From NCBI RefSeq assembly GCF_021390435.2, contig NZ_JAJVCN010000002.1, positions 806,001 to 870,000 on the forward strand: a stretch of DNA of 64,000 bases, read 5' to 3'. This document shows positions 1 through 8,466 of this stretch, in pieces. A program made the translations under genes and the position numbers. Under the pieces are notes generated by a model. The model saw nothing but the letters and a program-made list of their open reading frames with translations. It did no database searches and was not told where the DNA came from. The DNA is from Kibdelosporangium philippinense (GTDB lineage: Bacteria > Actinomycetota > Actinomycetes > Mycobacteriales > Pseudonocardiaceae). The stretch's first letter is position 1, and every line of letters begins with the position of its first letter.

Positions 1-50
1 GACACACGCGCTGTCGCGTCGTAACCCGTCGCTTCGCTCCGGGGGTTGGG
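1..50. repeat. partial copy of a dispersed repeat (edge of element family A)
   Basis: The first ~50 bases read GACACACGCGCTGTCGCG and then CCCGTCGCTTCGCTCCGGGG. The same order occurs as the reverse complement of about 13310-13364, where it forms the left end and flank of inverted-repeat element A. The window therefore opens at the end of another copy of that family. Only one end is visible, so its full extent is unknown. Confidence 0.6.
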
Positions 51-82
51 CAGGGCAATGGCAAGCGCGAAGTGGGTATGGC

Positions 83-102
83 CTTAGCCTGAATCCACTG
101 AT
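83..102 (+). repeat. left terminal inverted repeat of the IS
   Basis: Reads CTTAGCCTGAATCCACTGAT. It matches the reverse complement of 1741-1760 at 18 of 20 positions. Confidence 0.75.
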
Positions 103-132
103 GAGTGGGTGTTCGGGGCGGCGTGTTACAAG

Positions 133-207
133 TGAAAGTGCCTTCTGACCTGTGATAATACGAGTTACTGAGGCTCGATTATCACCCGGGGATGGAAGGC
201 ACTTTCA
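133..207 (+). promoter_or_regulatory. nested hairpin sequestering the transposase ribosome-binding site
   Basis: Outer arms TGAAAGTGCCTTC (133-145) and GAAGGCACTTTCA (195-207) are perfect 13-bp complements. The inner arms 152-164 and 174-185 (GTGATAAT.CGAG with one bulged A) pair as well. The right outer arm contains the GGAAGG ribosome-binding site and ends on the base before the GTG start at 208. RNA read through from outside the IS would fold and hide the start, while RNA begun inside the hairpin would not. Impinging-transcript protection of this type is known for IS10; its use here is inferred. Confidence 0.65.
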
Positions 208-1596
208 GTGAAATTATCGCACAGGTGGTCGCGGGCGGCGGTGCGGTTCGATGAGGAGAATCTCGTGTCCTGCGCCGGGATCGTGCCGGTGATGGCGCTG
301 GCCGAGCGGGCGGGCATGTCGGAACTGGTAGCGCAGAAGGTAGAGATCACGAACGCTCCGATCCCGTCGACTGGGGCCAGCCCGGCAGGCAAGGTCGCCT
401 CGATCGTCGCGGGGATGCTCGCGGGCGCGGACTGTATCGATGACCTGGACGTGATCCGCCACGGCGGGATGAAACGTCTGTTCACCGGGGTGTACGCGCC
501 CTCGACGCTGGGATCGTTTCTGCGCTCGTTCACCCACGGCCATGCGCTGCAACTGGCCGCGGTGCTGCGCGCGATGCTGGTGTCGCTGGCGGCGAAGACC
601 CCGGTGCTGGCCGGGGCGGATCAGATGACCTTTGTGGACATCGACTCGCTGCTGCGCCGCGTGTACGGCACCCAGAAACGAGGTGCGCGGTTCGGGCCGG
701 CCAAAGTCGGTGGCTACCAATTGTTGCTGCGAGGGCTCTCGCCGCTGGTGGTCACGATCTCCACCCGGCTGGCCGCACCCCTCGTCGCCGCGATCCGTCT
801 GCGGGCAGGCAACGCCGGTTCCGCGCGGGGCGCGGCGAGGTTACTGACCCAAGCCCTGAACACTGCGAAAGCCGCCGGGGCACGCGCGGGACGGATCCTG
901 GTCCGCGGCGATTCCGCCTACTACGCCGGCACAGTGGTCAGTGCCGCACGCCGCGCCGGGGCGATGTTCTCGATCACCGTGGCGACCAACCCGTCAATCC
1001 AGGCCGCCATCACGGCGATCGCCGAGGACGCGTGGGTCGCGGTGCGCTACCCGGGTTCGGTGGAAGATCCCGATACCGGCGAGCTGATCTCTGACGCCGA
1101 GGTCGCCGAGACCGGCTATACCGCCTTCGCCGGAACCCGCCACGTCATCACCGCCCGGCTGGTGGTACGCCGGGTGAAGGACAAGAACTCCGAGAACGCC
1201 CTGTTCCCGATCTGGCGTTACCACGCGTTCTTCACCAACACCGAACTATCCACAGTAGACGCTGATCTCGCCCACCGGCAGCACGCGATCGTCGAAACGA
1301 CCTTCGCCGACCTCATCGACGGCCCGCTGGCGCATCTGCCATCGGGGCAGTTCGACGCCAACGCCGCGTGGGTCGTCTGCACCGCCCTCGCCCACAACCT
1401 GCTGCGCGCCGCAGGCAGCCTCACCAGCACCTTCCACGCCAAAGCCCGCGGCGCGACACTGCGCAAACACCTCGTCTGCGTCCCAGCCCGCCTTGCCCGC
1501 CCTCAAGGCCGCCCGGTCCTGCACCTACCCGAGCACTGGCCCTGGGCCGAGGCTTTCACCACCCTGCACACCGCCGCCAGCCCACCCGCCGCCTGA
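208..1596 (+). CDS. IS1380-family transposase
   Basis: 462 aa DDE transposase that would cut and rejoin the terminal repeats of the surrounding IS. Likely catalytic acidic residues lie in FVDIDS (near residue 144), RGDSAYY (near 234) and VETTFADL (near 363), with the spacing and context usual for IS1380 enzymes. The GTG start at 208 follows GGAAGG by about 8 nt and directly abuts the hairpin described separately. The protein is full length for the family and has no internal stop. It is the only gene of the element. Confidence 0.9.
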   Translation: MKLSHRWSRAAVRFDEENLVSCAGIVPVMALAERAGMSELVAQKVEITNAPIPSTGASPAGKVASIVAGMLAGADCIDDLDVIRHGGMKRLFTGVYAPSTLGSFLRSFTHGHALQLAAVLRAMLVSLAAKTPVLAGADQMTFVDIDSLLRRVYGTQKRGARFGPAKVGGYQLLLRGLSPLVVTISTRLAAPLVAAIRLRAGNAGSARGAARLLTQALNTAKAAGARAGRILVRGDSAYYAGTVVSAARRAGAMFSITVATNPSIQAAITAIAEDAWVAVRYPGSVEDPDTGELISDAEVAETGYTAFAGTRHVITARLVVRRVKDKNSENALFPIWRYHAFFTNTELSTVDADLAHRQHAIVETTFADLIDGPLAHLPSGQFDANAAWVVCTALAHNLLRAAGSLTSTFHAKARGATLRKHLVCVPARLARPQGRPVLHLPEHWPWAEAFTTLHTAASPPAA

Positions 1597-1740
1597 CCTT
1601 TTCTTCACCACCCGCCCGCCAGGGCCCGACCGGAGACCTCCCGTGGACACGCTGGACAAGCCAGCCGTTTCACCATGCCCACCACCAAAACCCAAGATCC
1701 ACACATGACCAGAACACCCCGGAAGATCAACACAAGGTCT

Positions 1741-1760
1741 ATCGGTGGATTCAGGCTTAG
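1741..1760 (-). repeat. right terminal inverted repeat of the IS
   Basis: Reverse complement reads CTAAGCCTGAATCCACCGAT, paired with the left end at 83-102. Confidence 0.75.
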
Positions 1761-2245
1761 AGGCCACGGCCAAAGGTGGGCAAACTCGCGAGGCCAGCGG
1801 GAGGTGGGCATAGCGAGATGGGCTCGCACACGATCGGCCAAACCCGCGAGGCCAGGGATATAGCCGGATGGGCGCGCGAGGTGGGTAGGCCTGTGGCGCA
1901 CATGGTGGGCATACCTGGGGTGTTCGCGCGGGCTTTGGCTTGGGTGAGTGGGAGGTGGGTGTGTCTGGGGCTGTTCATGCCAGGGGGCGGTGAGTGACGC
2001 CGGGTTAGGCGGGTGCGGTGATCTAGATGAGGGTGGGTGGGAGCCGGATTGGTGGGGTGAGGTTGGTATCCGGCTCGTTGAAGTGTGGGCATGGGGCGGG
2101 TAGGGGCGCGGGCGGCAAAGGTGGGGAGGTGGTCGATTTGGTCGAGTTGGCTGAGGTGGCCGAGGCAGGCGGCCAGATCGAGATCGAGCATCCGGGCGCG
2201 GCGGTTCCAGTCCTTGATGGCTGCGCGTAGTTCTTCATGGTTCAT
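1757..2245 (-). pseudogene. small hypothetical ORF cut off by the IS
   Basis: A 162-codon minus-strand frame. Its first ~45 residues look like real protein (MNHEELRAAIKDWNRR, then a leucine-rich helical stretch), and GAGGA lies about 8 nt before the ATG. The rest is rich in Pro, Thr and His and looks non-native. Its TAA stop lies inside the right IS terminal repeat, so the original 3' end was displaced by the insertion. I do not recognise the family. It could also be a short gene that ended earlier, or chance ORF in G-rich DNA. Confidence 0.3.
1765..1990. repeat. degenerate G-rich repeats beside the IS
   Basis: Imperfect direct repeats built on GAGGTGGGCATA, GCGAGGCCAG and GGATGGGC recur several times (for example near 1791, 1850, 1880 and 1951). 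Similar wording (GAAGTGGGTATGG) lies on the far side of the IS at 69-81, so the IS seems to have landed inside a repetitive tract. No function is evident. Confidence 0.35.
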
Positions 2246-2394
2246 CCTCTATTGGAACGGCGTTTTCGCTCACATGTTCAAGTTACCGGCGCAAACCTGA
2301 CCGGAACAGGGGTTTCGCACGATCGGGGATTGTGTGGCTTGGCGGGTGCTCAGGTGGCATCATGCGCACCTTCGTTCTCGCTTAAAGTTCGGTC

Positions 2395-3081
2395 ATGTCC
2401 CGTGCCAGCCTTGAGAAGAAGCCGCGCGAGGTCGCCAGGATGTTTGATGGCGTCGCGCGCGGATATGACCGGACCAACTCGGTCTTGACTTTGGGGTATG
2501 ACCGGCGCTGGCGTGAGATGACTCGCAAGGTCCTCGACGCTCAGCCGGGCGAGCGGATTCTTGATCTGGCCGCGGGCACCGGTGTGTCGACGGTGGCGTT
2601 CGCGCGCAACGGCGCCTGGTGCGTGGCTGCCGATTTCTCCGTCGGGATGCTGTCAAGTGGGGCTTCGCGTGAGGTGCCGAAGGTCGCTGCTGACGCCATG
2701 CGGTTGCCGTTCGCCGACGATTCGTTCGATGCTGTCACCGTCGTGTTCGGCATTCGGAACTTCTTCGACACCGAGCTTGCTCTCAGTGAGATGCGCCGGG
2801 TGGTCAAGCCTGGTGGGCGCCTTCTTGTCTGTGAGTTCTCGCAGCCTCGGTTCAAGCCTTTCCGGTCTGTCTTCCACTGGGGGATGAAGCGGGTCGCGCC
2901 CGCTATCGCCAAGGTCGTCTCCTCCAACCCCGAGGCGTACAGCTATCTCGGTGAGTCGATCAAGGACTGGCACTCCCAGCGCGGCCTTGCCGAGATCGTC
3001 GCCAAGGCCGGCTGGAATGACGTCGAGTGGATGAACCTCACCTTCGGGATGGTGGCCCTGCACCGGGCCAAGAAACGCTAG
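2395..3081 (+). CDS. menG: demethylmenaquinone methyltransferase
   Basis: 228 aa cytoplasmic SAM-dependent C-methyltransferase for the last ring methylation of menaquinone. UbiE/MenG signature 1 is visible at residues 24-40 (YDRTNSVLTLGYDRRW), the SAM-binding motif I at 56-63 (LDLAAGTG), and signature 2 near 139-153 (RRVVKPGGRLLVCEFS). Length is normal for the family. The TAG stop lies in a CTAG shared with the stop of the convergent hydrolase gene, so the two genes overlap by 4 bp tail to tail. Together with menJ and the polyprenyl synthase at 30.2 kb it forms a dispersed menaquinone gene neighbourhood. Confidence 0.95.
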   Translation: MSRASLEKKPREVARMFDGVARGYDRTNSVLTLGYDRRWREMTRKVLDAQPGERILDLAAGTGVSTVAFARNGAWCVAADFSVGMLSSGASREVPKVAADAMRLPFADDSFDAVTVVFGIRNFFDTELALSEMRRVVKPGGRLLVCEFSQPRFKPFRSVFHWGMKRVAPAIAKVVSSNPEAYSYLGESIKDWHSQRGLAEIVAKAGWNDVEWMNLTFGMVALHRAKKR

Positions 3082-5681
3082 TCCGTCACCGAACCGACGA
3101 GTTCGAGCCCAGGCTGCAGCTTGGCGTAGATGTGCTCGGCAGGTTCAGCCTCGGAATCCCGCACGGTCGGCACCGTGATTTCCGCGGTCAGCGAGCCCGG
3201 CGGGATTGCGGCGAAGAAGCCGAGCCGCGAGCTGGACAGCGGTGTCGCGGGCACCGGGTCCCGGCCGGTCTGCTCCTTGAACCACACGGGGTCCACGTCG
3301 GTGCTCGACAGTTCCGGCCCCTGGGCCGGGACGATGACCTGGCCTGAAGCCGACAACGGCGCATCCGCGACTGCGGACGCCGTCACGGTCCATTTCAACG
3401 TGCCGCCCTCGGTGGTTGTGGCCGCAGGCGAGATCGTCAGTTGGGGCATCGGGTCCTCGTCGACCACCGCGAGCCCGCCACGGTAAGCGCCCGCGACGGT
3501 GCCCCGGACAGCCTTGGCGAACAGGGTGTAATTCGCGCCACGGCTCCACCGGGTGTTGCCGACGACCTCGATGGGCACATCGATCGTGCGCTGGCCAGGC
3601 TGGACGGTGACCAGACGAGTGGTCATCTCACCGCTCGGACCCGTGAGGAACAGTCGCACCGCGCCTTCCCGGTCGCCGGACACGGACACCGGGATCTGAA
3701 CCGTCCGAGTGCCAGAGTCACCTTCTTGAACCGAAGACGTGCCGAGGTCAACGCGGGACAACGGAACTGGCCGTGGATCCGGCAAACCGGTGTTCCAGCC
3801 GTACGCGTCGAGTAGCCAAGCTGGTTCGGTGCCACGCGGCACCACTTCCAGCGAGGCCACCTGACGCAGATCTATACCGTGCAGCGGGACGCGTGCTTCC
3901 TGGCCCCAGTGCGCGGACACAGCAGACGACGCAGGCAAGCCGTCGAGCGTTACCGAGCCCAGTTGGGCTTTACGGCCGTGGGTGTCGGTGATGGCGACGT
4001 CGAACTGGTTGCCCTTGGTGTTCGGCGGCACGATCAGGCGCAGCGCGAGGCTGCGTGATCCCGCCAACGACACCGGCTTCGCGGGCCGCACGACTCCCGC
4101 GCCGGTCAACGACACTGCGTACCGGTCCGGGTCCTCAGCGATGCTTCGGAACGTGACGAAATGCGTCCTGGACGGTGTTCCGCAACCCTCAACCCTGGTG
4201 ACCTGCTTGCACAGTCGTGCCGCGCCTTCGGTCTTGGTCGACGAGTCAGGGACGACGAAAGAGGCGCGCTCGCCACCAACCGCGTGCGCCAGCACCCGAG
4301 CCGGATCGGCGGAAGGTGCGCGAACCCCGCTGCCGTCGAGCAACGGAAGCACGCGCCGGTCTCCGCCGACGAAGAGCTGTGCGGCCGCGGCAATGTACGT
4401 CGCACCAGCGGTTTGCTGCTGTGCGGCGGTGAGCCGGGTTGGCGTGCCCGGTGAGCACACCGGGTCTGTGGTGCTGCGGAAGTCGTCCGACGAAGGCGCC
4501 ACAGACTGGCCAGGCGTCCACTCGGTGTTGAAGAAGTTGTGGTTCGCGCCGACGAAATACAGCGCGCTGTGCAACGCGGCACCACGGCTGATGCCACGGG
4601 TTCCGTCGATGAACATCTGGCCTTGCAGGTCGGCCACATCGCCGTCGCAGCCAGGCAGGATCGTCGCCGATGGCACGTCAGCCGCCGGGTTGTGGCCGAA
4701 GATCGTCGGGCCGATCAGCAGTGTGCCCTTGATCTTCCACCGCGTGGGCAGTGTGTCGCCCGGCGGCGGGTTGATGCTGTCCATCGCGGCCCGGTTGACA
4801 CCTTCGCCACCACGCGAGTGCCCCATCAGGAACACCTGCGACAGGTCAGCGATCGGCGCGGCCTTGACGATGTCCGGCGCCGAGTCCCGGCCAGCGCCTG
4901 CCCATTCGGCCCAGTGCGTCAAGTGCTGGCGTACCAGCGAAGAACGTCCTTGCGCGCCAAGATCGAGGACACGCGCGTCCTGTCCGTTGATCCCGTTGGC
5001 CGAGATCGACACCGTCACGTATCCCTGCGACGCCATCAGCTGCTGGGTCTGCTGGTAGCCGGTGTAGCTGGGGACCGGCTTCTTGTCTGGCAGGCACGGC
5101 CAGTTGATGTTCTGGTACTTCGGATCTGCCGGGTCGTAGCAGGAGATGTGCCTGCCGTGCAGGAAAAGCGCGAGCGGGCGTCGGCCGGGCGCGCCCACCG
5201 GCGCCACGACAAGGCCCTGCATCTCAATGGCTGCGGGATAATCCGGGAGCGAGATTGAGTCCAATGTGTACTCGCCGGACGTCGTCTTGAACGGCCCAGG
5301 CGTACCGGGATCGACAGCGCTCGCCGGAAGTGGTGCGGGCGGCGACACTGGCTGTGTCTTCAGCGGCGGTGTCTGTTCTTCGATGTCAAGCCGTTTGCCA
5401 GACGCGCGAACGGACAGGTCACGCGGGTTGACCACGCTCGTTGTCGTGAGTGTGAATGTGCGGTGATCGCCCGACGGGATCGGGCGGCCGAGAAACGTTT
5501 CGCCGTCCCAGAATTCGACGGCCGAGTCGCCGACCGGCAGTGGTTCGGCTGACTCCCAGATCAGATCGTTGCCGGTGACCGACCAACCTGATGGTGGGCC
5601 AGTCGGCGGTTGTGCTGCCTGCGCTGGTGTGGCAAGAGCCGCCACGACCAGCGCAGGAAGCGTGAGCCTGAGCAGACGCAT
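3078..5681 (-). CDS. secreted alpha/beta hydrolase with Calx-beta-like C-terminus
   Basis: 867 aa exported protein. The start at 5681 is preferred over an in-frame start at 5711 because GGAGGG lies 9 nt upstream and the product then begins with a signal peptide (MRLLRLTLPALVVAALATPA, cleavage near AQA). The hydrolase part (about 130-450) has an HG oxyanion-type motif (LFLHGR), the nucleophile elbow GHSRGG near residue 288 and a probable catalytic His in NHNFFN near 380. The C-terminal part carries EGDSGTRTVQIPV-type Calx-beta signatures, usual in surface or adhesive proteins. It is paralogous along its whole length to the next gene upstream (5841-8387). The substrate is unknown; esterase or lipase-like activity is inference. 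Confidence 0.8.
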   Translation of the reverse strand: MRLLRLTLPALVVAALATPAQAAQPPTGPPSGWSVTGNDLIWESAEPLPVGDSAVEFWDGETFLGRPIPSGDHRTFTLTTTSVVNPRDLSVRASGKRLDIEEQTPPLKTQPVSPPAPLPASAVDPGTPGPFKTTSGEYTLDSISLPDYPAAIEMQGLVVAPVGAPGRRPLALFLHGRHISCYDPADPKYQNINWPCLPDKKPVPSYTGYQQTQQLMASQGYVTVSISANGINGQDARVLDLGAQGRSSLVRQHLTHWAEWAGAGRDSAPDIVKAAPIADLSQVFLMGHSRGGEGVNRAAMDSINPPPGDTLPTRWKIKGTLLIGPTIFGHNPAADVPSATILPGCDGDVADLQGQMFIDGTRGISRGAALHSALYFVGANHNFFNTEWTPGQSVAPSSDDFRSTTDPVCSPGTPTRLTAAQQQTAGATYIAAAAQLFVGGDRRVLPLLDGSGVRAPSADPARVLAHAVGGERASFVVPDSSTKTEGAARLCKQVTRVEGCGTPSRTHFVTFRSIAEDPDRYAVSLTGAGVVRPAKPVSLAGSRSLALRLIVPPNTKGNQFDVAITDTHGRKAQLGSVTLDGLPASSAVSAHWGQEARVPLHGIDLRQVASLEVVPRGTEPAWLLDAYGWNTGLPDPRPVPLSRVDLGTSSVQEGDSGTRTVQIPVSVSGDREGAVRLFLTGPSGEMTTRLVTVQPGQRTIDVPIEVVGNTRWSRGANYTLFAKAVRGTVAGAYRGGLAVVDEDPMPQLTISPAATTTEGGTLKWTVTASAVADAPLSASGQVIVPAQGPELSSTDVDPVWFKEQTGRDPVPATPLSSSRLGFFAAIPPGSLTAEITVPTVRDSEAEPAEHIYAKLQPGLELVGSVTD

Positions 5682-5840
5682 GTGATTTTCCCTCCAGTTG
5701 TCCCTCGGCAACTGGTTCTACCGTCGGTGATCATGCGTCAACAAGAGGCTTACGTCGGGTCGCTCACCTCGCCGGCCACCTCGGCCCTGACGTCGCCGGT
5801 GTACGGGCTGATCACGGCGATCCGGACGGTTTCCGTGCCT

Positions 5841-8387
5841 TCAGCGGCACTGTCCACGACAGTCGGGATGGTGAAGTCCGCGGTCAGCTGCCCGGTGGGG
5901 ATGCGGGTCCGTGCCCGACAGCGGCCGTGACGGCTGCGGATTCTGCCCTGACCACTGGGCGAACCACTCCGTGCTGACGTCCGTACTGGACAGCTCCGTG
6001 CCGGACGCTGGCGCCACCACCTGGACCCGTTGTGCGTACAGGAAATCCATCGGGGCAGCGAGCGTCACCCGCCATGCCAACGTCCCGCCCTCGGTTACCT
6101 TGTCGGTGATCGGCGTGACCGTGATCGCGGGCTCGGGGTCGTCGTTCTGCACGATCAGGCCACCGGCATAGTCCGCGGCGACAACGCCGTGCAGCGCCTT
6201 GGCGAAGACCGACCGCCGTATCGAGAACGGGTCCCACTTGGTATCGCCGGTGATGGCGAACGGGACGTCGACTGTCTGCTGTCCAGGTTGGACAGTGATG
6301 ACGCGGGTGGTGTACCCGCCTGCGCCGTCGGACACGAACAGCCGTGCGGTGCCTGCGGTGTTGCCCGACGCAGTGACCTTGACCTGGAAGGTCCGCGTGC
6401 CGGAGTCGCCTTCCGGCACGAACAGATCGCTCACGTCGACACGGGACAACGCCACCGGTTCCGGCTCGGGCAAGCCGGTGTTCCAGCCGTACGCGTCCAT
6501 CAGCCATGCCTGGCCGGTGCCGCTCGGAACGATCTCGAGCGACGCGACTTGCCGCAGGTCGATCCCGTACACCGGCAGCGGTACGCGGACTTCCTGCGCC
6601 CAGAGCGACACCATCTTCTCGGTCGCGGTCAACCCGTCCAGCTTGACCGTGCCCAGCTGTGCCTTACGGCCGTTGCTGTCCGTGATGGCGACAGCGAACT
6701 GGTTGTCTTTGGTGTTCGGCGGAACGATCAATCGCAGCGCCAGATTCCGGGAGCCGGCAAGGGAAACCGTGTTGGCCGGACGAACGGCACCGGAACCGGC
6801 CAACGTCACCGCGACCCGGTCCGGGTCCTCGCTGACCGAGCCCTGAAGCCGCGTCGAGTGCGGCTCGAACTGGGCGATCGCCGGGTCGAAGCACGAGTCG
6901 GCGCCCATGGTGACCAGCTTGCACAGTTTTGCCCCGCCGCTGACCTGCGTCGTGTTCTCGGGCACGACAAACGGAACGCGCGCGCCACCGACTGCCTGGC
7001 TGATCACGCGTGCTGGGTCCGCCGAAGGTGCACGGACTCCCGTGCCGTCCACCAACGGCAGGACCCGCTGGTCACCGCCGATGAAAAGCCTTGCCGCGGC
7101 GGCGATGTACGTCGCACCGGCGGTCTGTTGCTGCGCCGGGGTCAGCCGGGTGGGCGTTCCTTCCGAGCACACGGCGTCGCCGCCGGGGAAGTCGTCGTAC
7201 GCAGGCGCTTCGGCCTGGCCAGGCGTCCACTCCGTGTTGAAGAAGTTGTGGTTCGCGCCCGCGAAGTACAGGGAACTGTGCAGCGCCTTGCCCCGGCTGA
7301 CCCCACGGCTGGCATCCGCGTACTCCTGGCCCTGCAGGTCGGACACGTCACCGTCGCAGCCAGGCAGGAACGTCACCGCGTGCACGTCGGCTGCCGGGTT
7401 CTGGCCGAACGCCGTCGGACCGATCAGCACAAGACCACGGATGTTCCATCTGGTCGGCAGGTTCTCGCCGGGTGGCGGGCTGAGGCTGTCCACCGCCGAG
7501 CGGTTGACGCCCTCGCCGCCGCGCGAGTGGCCCATCAGCAACACGTTCGACAGGTCGGCGACCGGTGCGGCCTTGACGATCTCGGGCGCGGAACCGCGTC
7601 CGGTGTCAGCCCAATCGGCCCATCGGCTCAGGTGCTGGCGTACCAGGGAAGAACGTCCCTGCGAGCCAGCGTCCATGATGCCGCCGTCCTGCGCGTTGAT
7701 GCTGTTGGCGGAGATCGAGACGGTCACGTAACCCTGCGAGGCGAGCAGCTGCTGGGCCTGCTGGTACCCCTTGTGGCTCGGCGTGGGCTTCATGCCTTGC
7801 GGGCATGGCCACGACAAACCCTCCGCGCCACCGGGGATGTAGCACGTGCCATGCCTGCCGTGCAGGAAGAGCGCCAGTAAACGCTTGCCTGGTGCGTTGA
7901 CCGGCGCGACCACAAGCGCCTGCATCTCGACAGACGTCGGATAGTTCGGCAGCGTGACCGGGTCCAGCGTGTACTCGCCGGACGTGGTCTTGAACGGCCC
8001 TGGCGTGCCTGGGTCGACCTGCGCCGCAGGTAGCGGGGCAGCGGGTGCCTGCATTGGGGCCAACGCCCGTGGACGCGGCTTTTCCTCGACGTCAACACGC
8101 TTTCCGCCCACCCGCACCTGTGGTGCCTGCGGGTTGGCGACTGTCGTGTCGTCGAGCGTGAACGTGCGGTGGTCGAATGACGCACGTGGTCTGCCGAGCA
8201 GACGGTCGCCGTCCCAGAACTCGACCGCGGCGTCACCGATCGGCAGCGGCTTCGGTGCACGCCACACCAATGTGCCGTCCTGCACGATGAAGCCTGATTT
8301 CTCCCTTGTGGGCGGCTGAGCTGCCTGTGCCGGTGTTGCCAGTCCGATGGCGAGCAGCACAGGCAGCGCCCATGTGAGCGAACGCAA
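5841..8387 (-). CDS. secreted alpha/beta hydrolase paralog, C-terminus frameshifted
   Basis: 848 aa as read. TTG at 8387 is chosen because GGAGGG lies 7 nt upstream, exactly where the sister gene has its start, and it yields a signal peptide (RSLTWALPVLLAIGLATPAQA). A GTG at 8429 is the alternative. GHSRGG lies near residue 284 and NHNFFN near 379. The last ~20 residues are out of register: the sister's ending (IPTGQLTADFTIPTVVDS here) continues in another frame down to a TAA at 5750-5752. Aligned with the sister there is a net loss of about 14 nt near 5908-5925, so this looks like a real small deletion rather than a one-base reading error. The protein may still fold, because only the last Calx-beta strands are lost. 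Confidence 0.75.
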   Translation of the reverse strand: MRSLTWALPVLLAIGLATPAQAAQPPTREKSGFIVQDGTLVWRAPKPLPIGDAAVEFWDGDRLLGRPRASFDHRTFTLDDTTVANPQAPQVRVGGKRVDVEEKPRPRALAPMQAPAAPLPAAQVDPGTPGPFKTTSGEYTLDPVTLPNYPTSVEMQALVVAPVNAPGKRLLALFLHGRHGTCYIPGGAEGLSWPCPQGMKPTPSHKGYQQAQQLLASQGYVTVSISANSINAQDGGIMDAGSQGRSSLVRQHLSRWADWADTGRGSAPEIVKAAPVADLSNVLLMGHSRGGEGVNRSAVDSLSPPPGENLPTRWNIRGLVLIGPTAFGQNPAADVHAVTFLPGCDGDVSDLQGQEYADASRGVSRGKALHSSLYFAGANHNFFNTEWTPGQAEAPAYDDFPGGDAVCSEGTPTRLTPAQQQTAGATYIAAAARLFIGGDQRVLPLVDGTGVRAPSADPARVISQAVGGARVPFVVPENTTQVSGGAKLCKLVTMGADSCFDPAIAQFEPHSTRLQGSVSEDPDRVAVTLAGSGAVRPANTVSLAGSRNLALRLIVPPNTKDNQFAVAITDSNGRKAQLGTVKLDGLTATEKMVSLWAQEVRVPLPVYGIDLRQVASLEIVPSGTGQAWLMDAYGWNTGLPEPEPVALSRVDVSDLFVPEGDSGTRTFQVKVTASGNTAGTARLFVSDGAGGYTTRVITVQPGQQTVDVPFAITGDTKWDPFSIRRSVFAKALHGVVAADYAGGLIVQNDDPEPAITVTPITDKVTEGGTLAWRVTLAAPMDFLYAQRVQVVAPASGTELSSTDVSTEWFAQWSGQNPQPSRPLSGTDPHPHRAADRGLHHPDCRGQCR

Positions 8388-8466
8388 GTGGATCCCTCCG
8401 GTCTCGTCCTTCCGGTCCCCGGTATCCACTTGCGCAATCGGTCACAAAGTGTTCGGCATCGCGTGG

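Larger units (their letters stand above)
83..1760 (+). mobile_element. IS1380-family insertion sequence, complete
   Basis: A ~1.68 kb element bounded by imperfect terminal inverted repeats at 83-102 and 1741-1760 (18 of 20 positions match; core AGCCTGAATCCAC). It holds one transposase gene that fills nearly the whole element. Length and single-ORF layout fit IS1380. The flanking tetranucleotides (TGGC at left, AGGC at right) agree at three of four positions, so a 4-bp target duplication is possible but not clean. The transposase frame is intact, so the element may be active. Confidence 0.85.

Noticed and set aside
6030..7880. 616-codon plus-strand frame over the second hydrolase
   Set aside because: Antisense shadow with low-complexity Arg/Gly composition and no homology.
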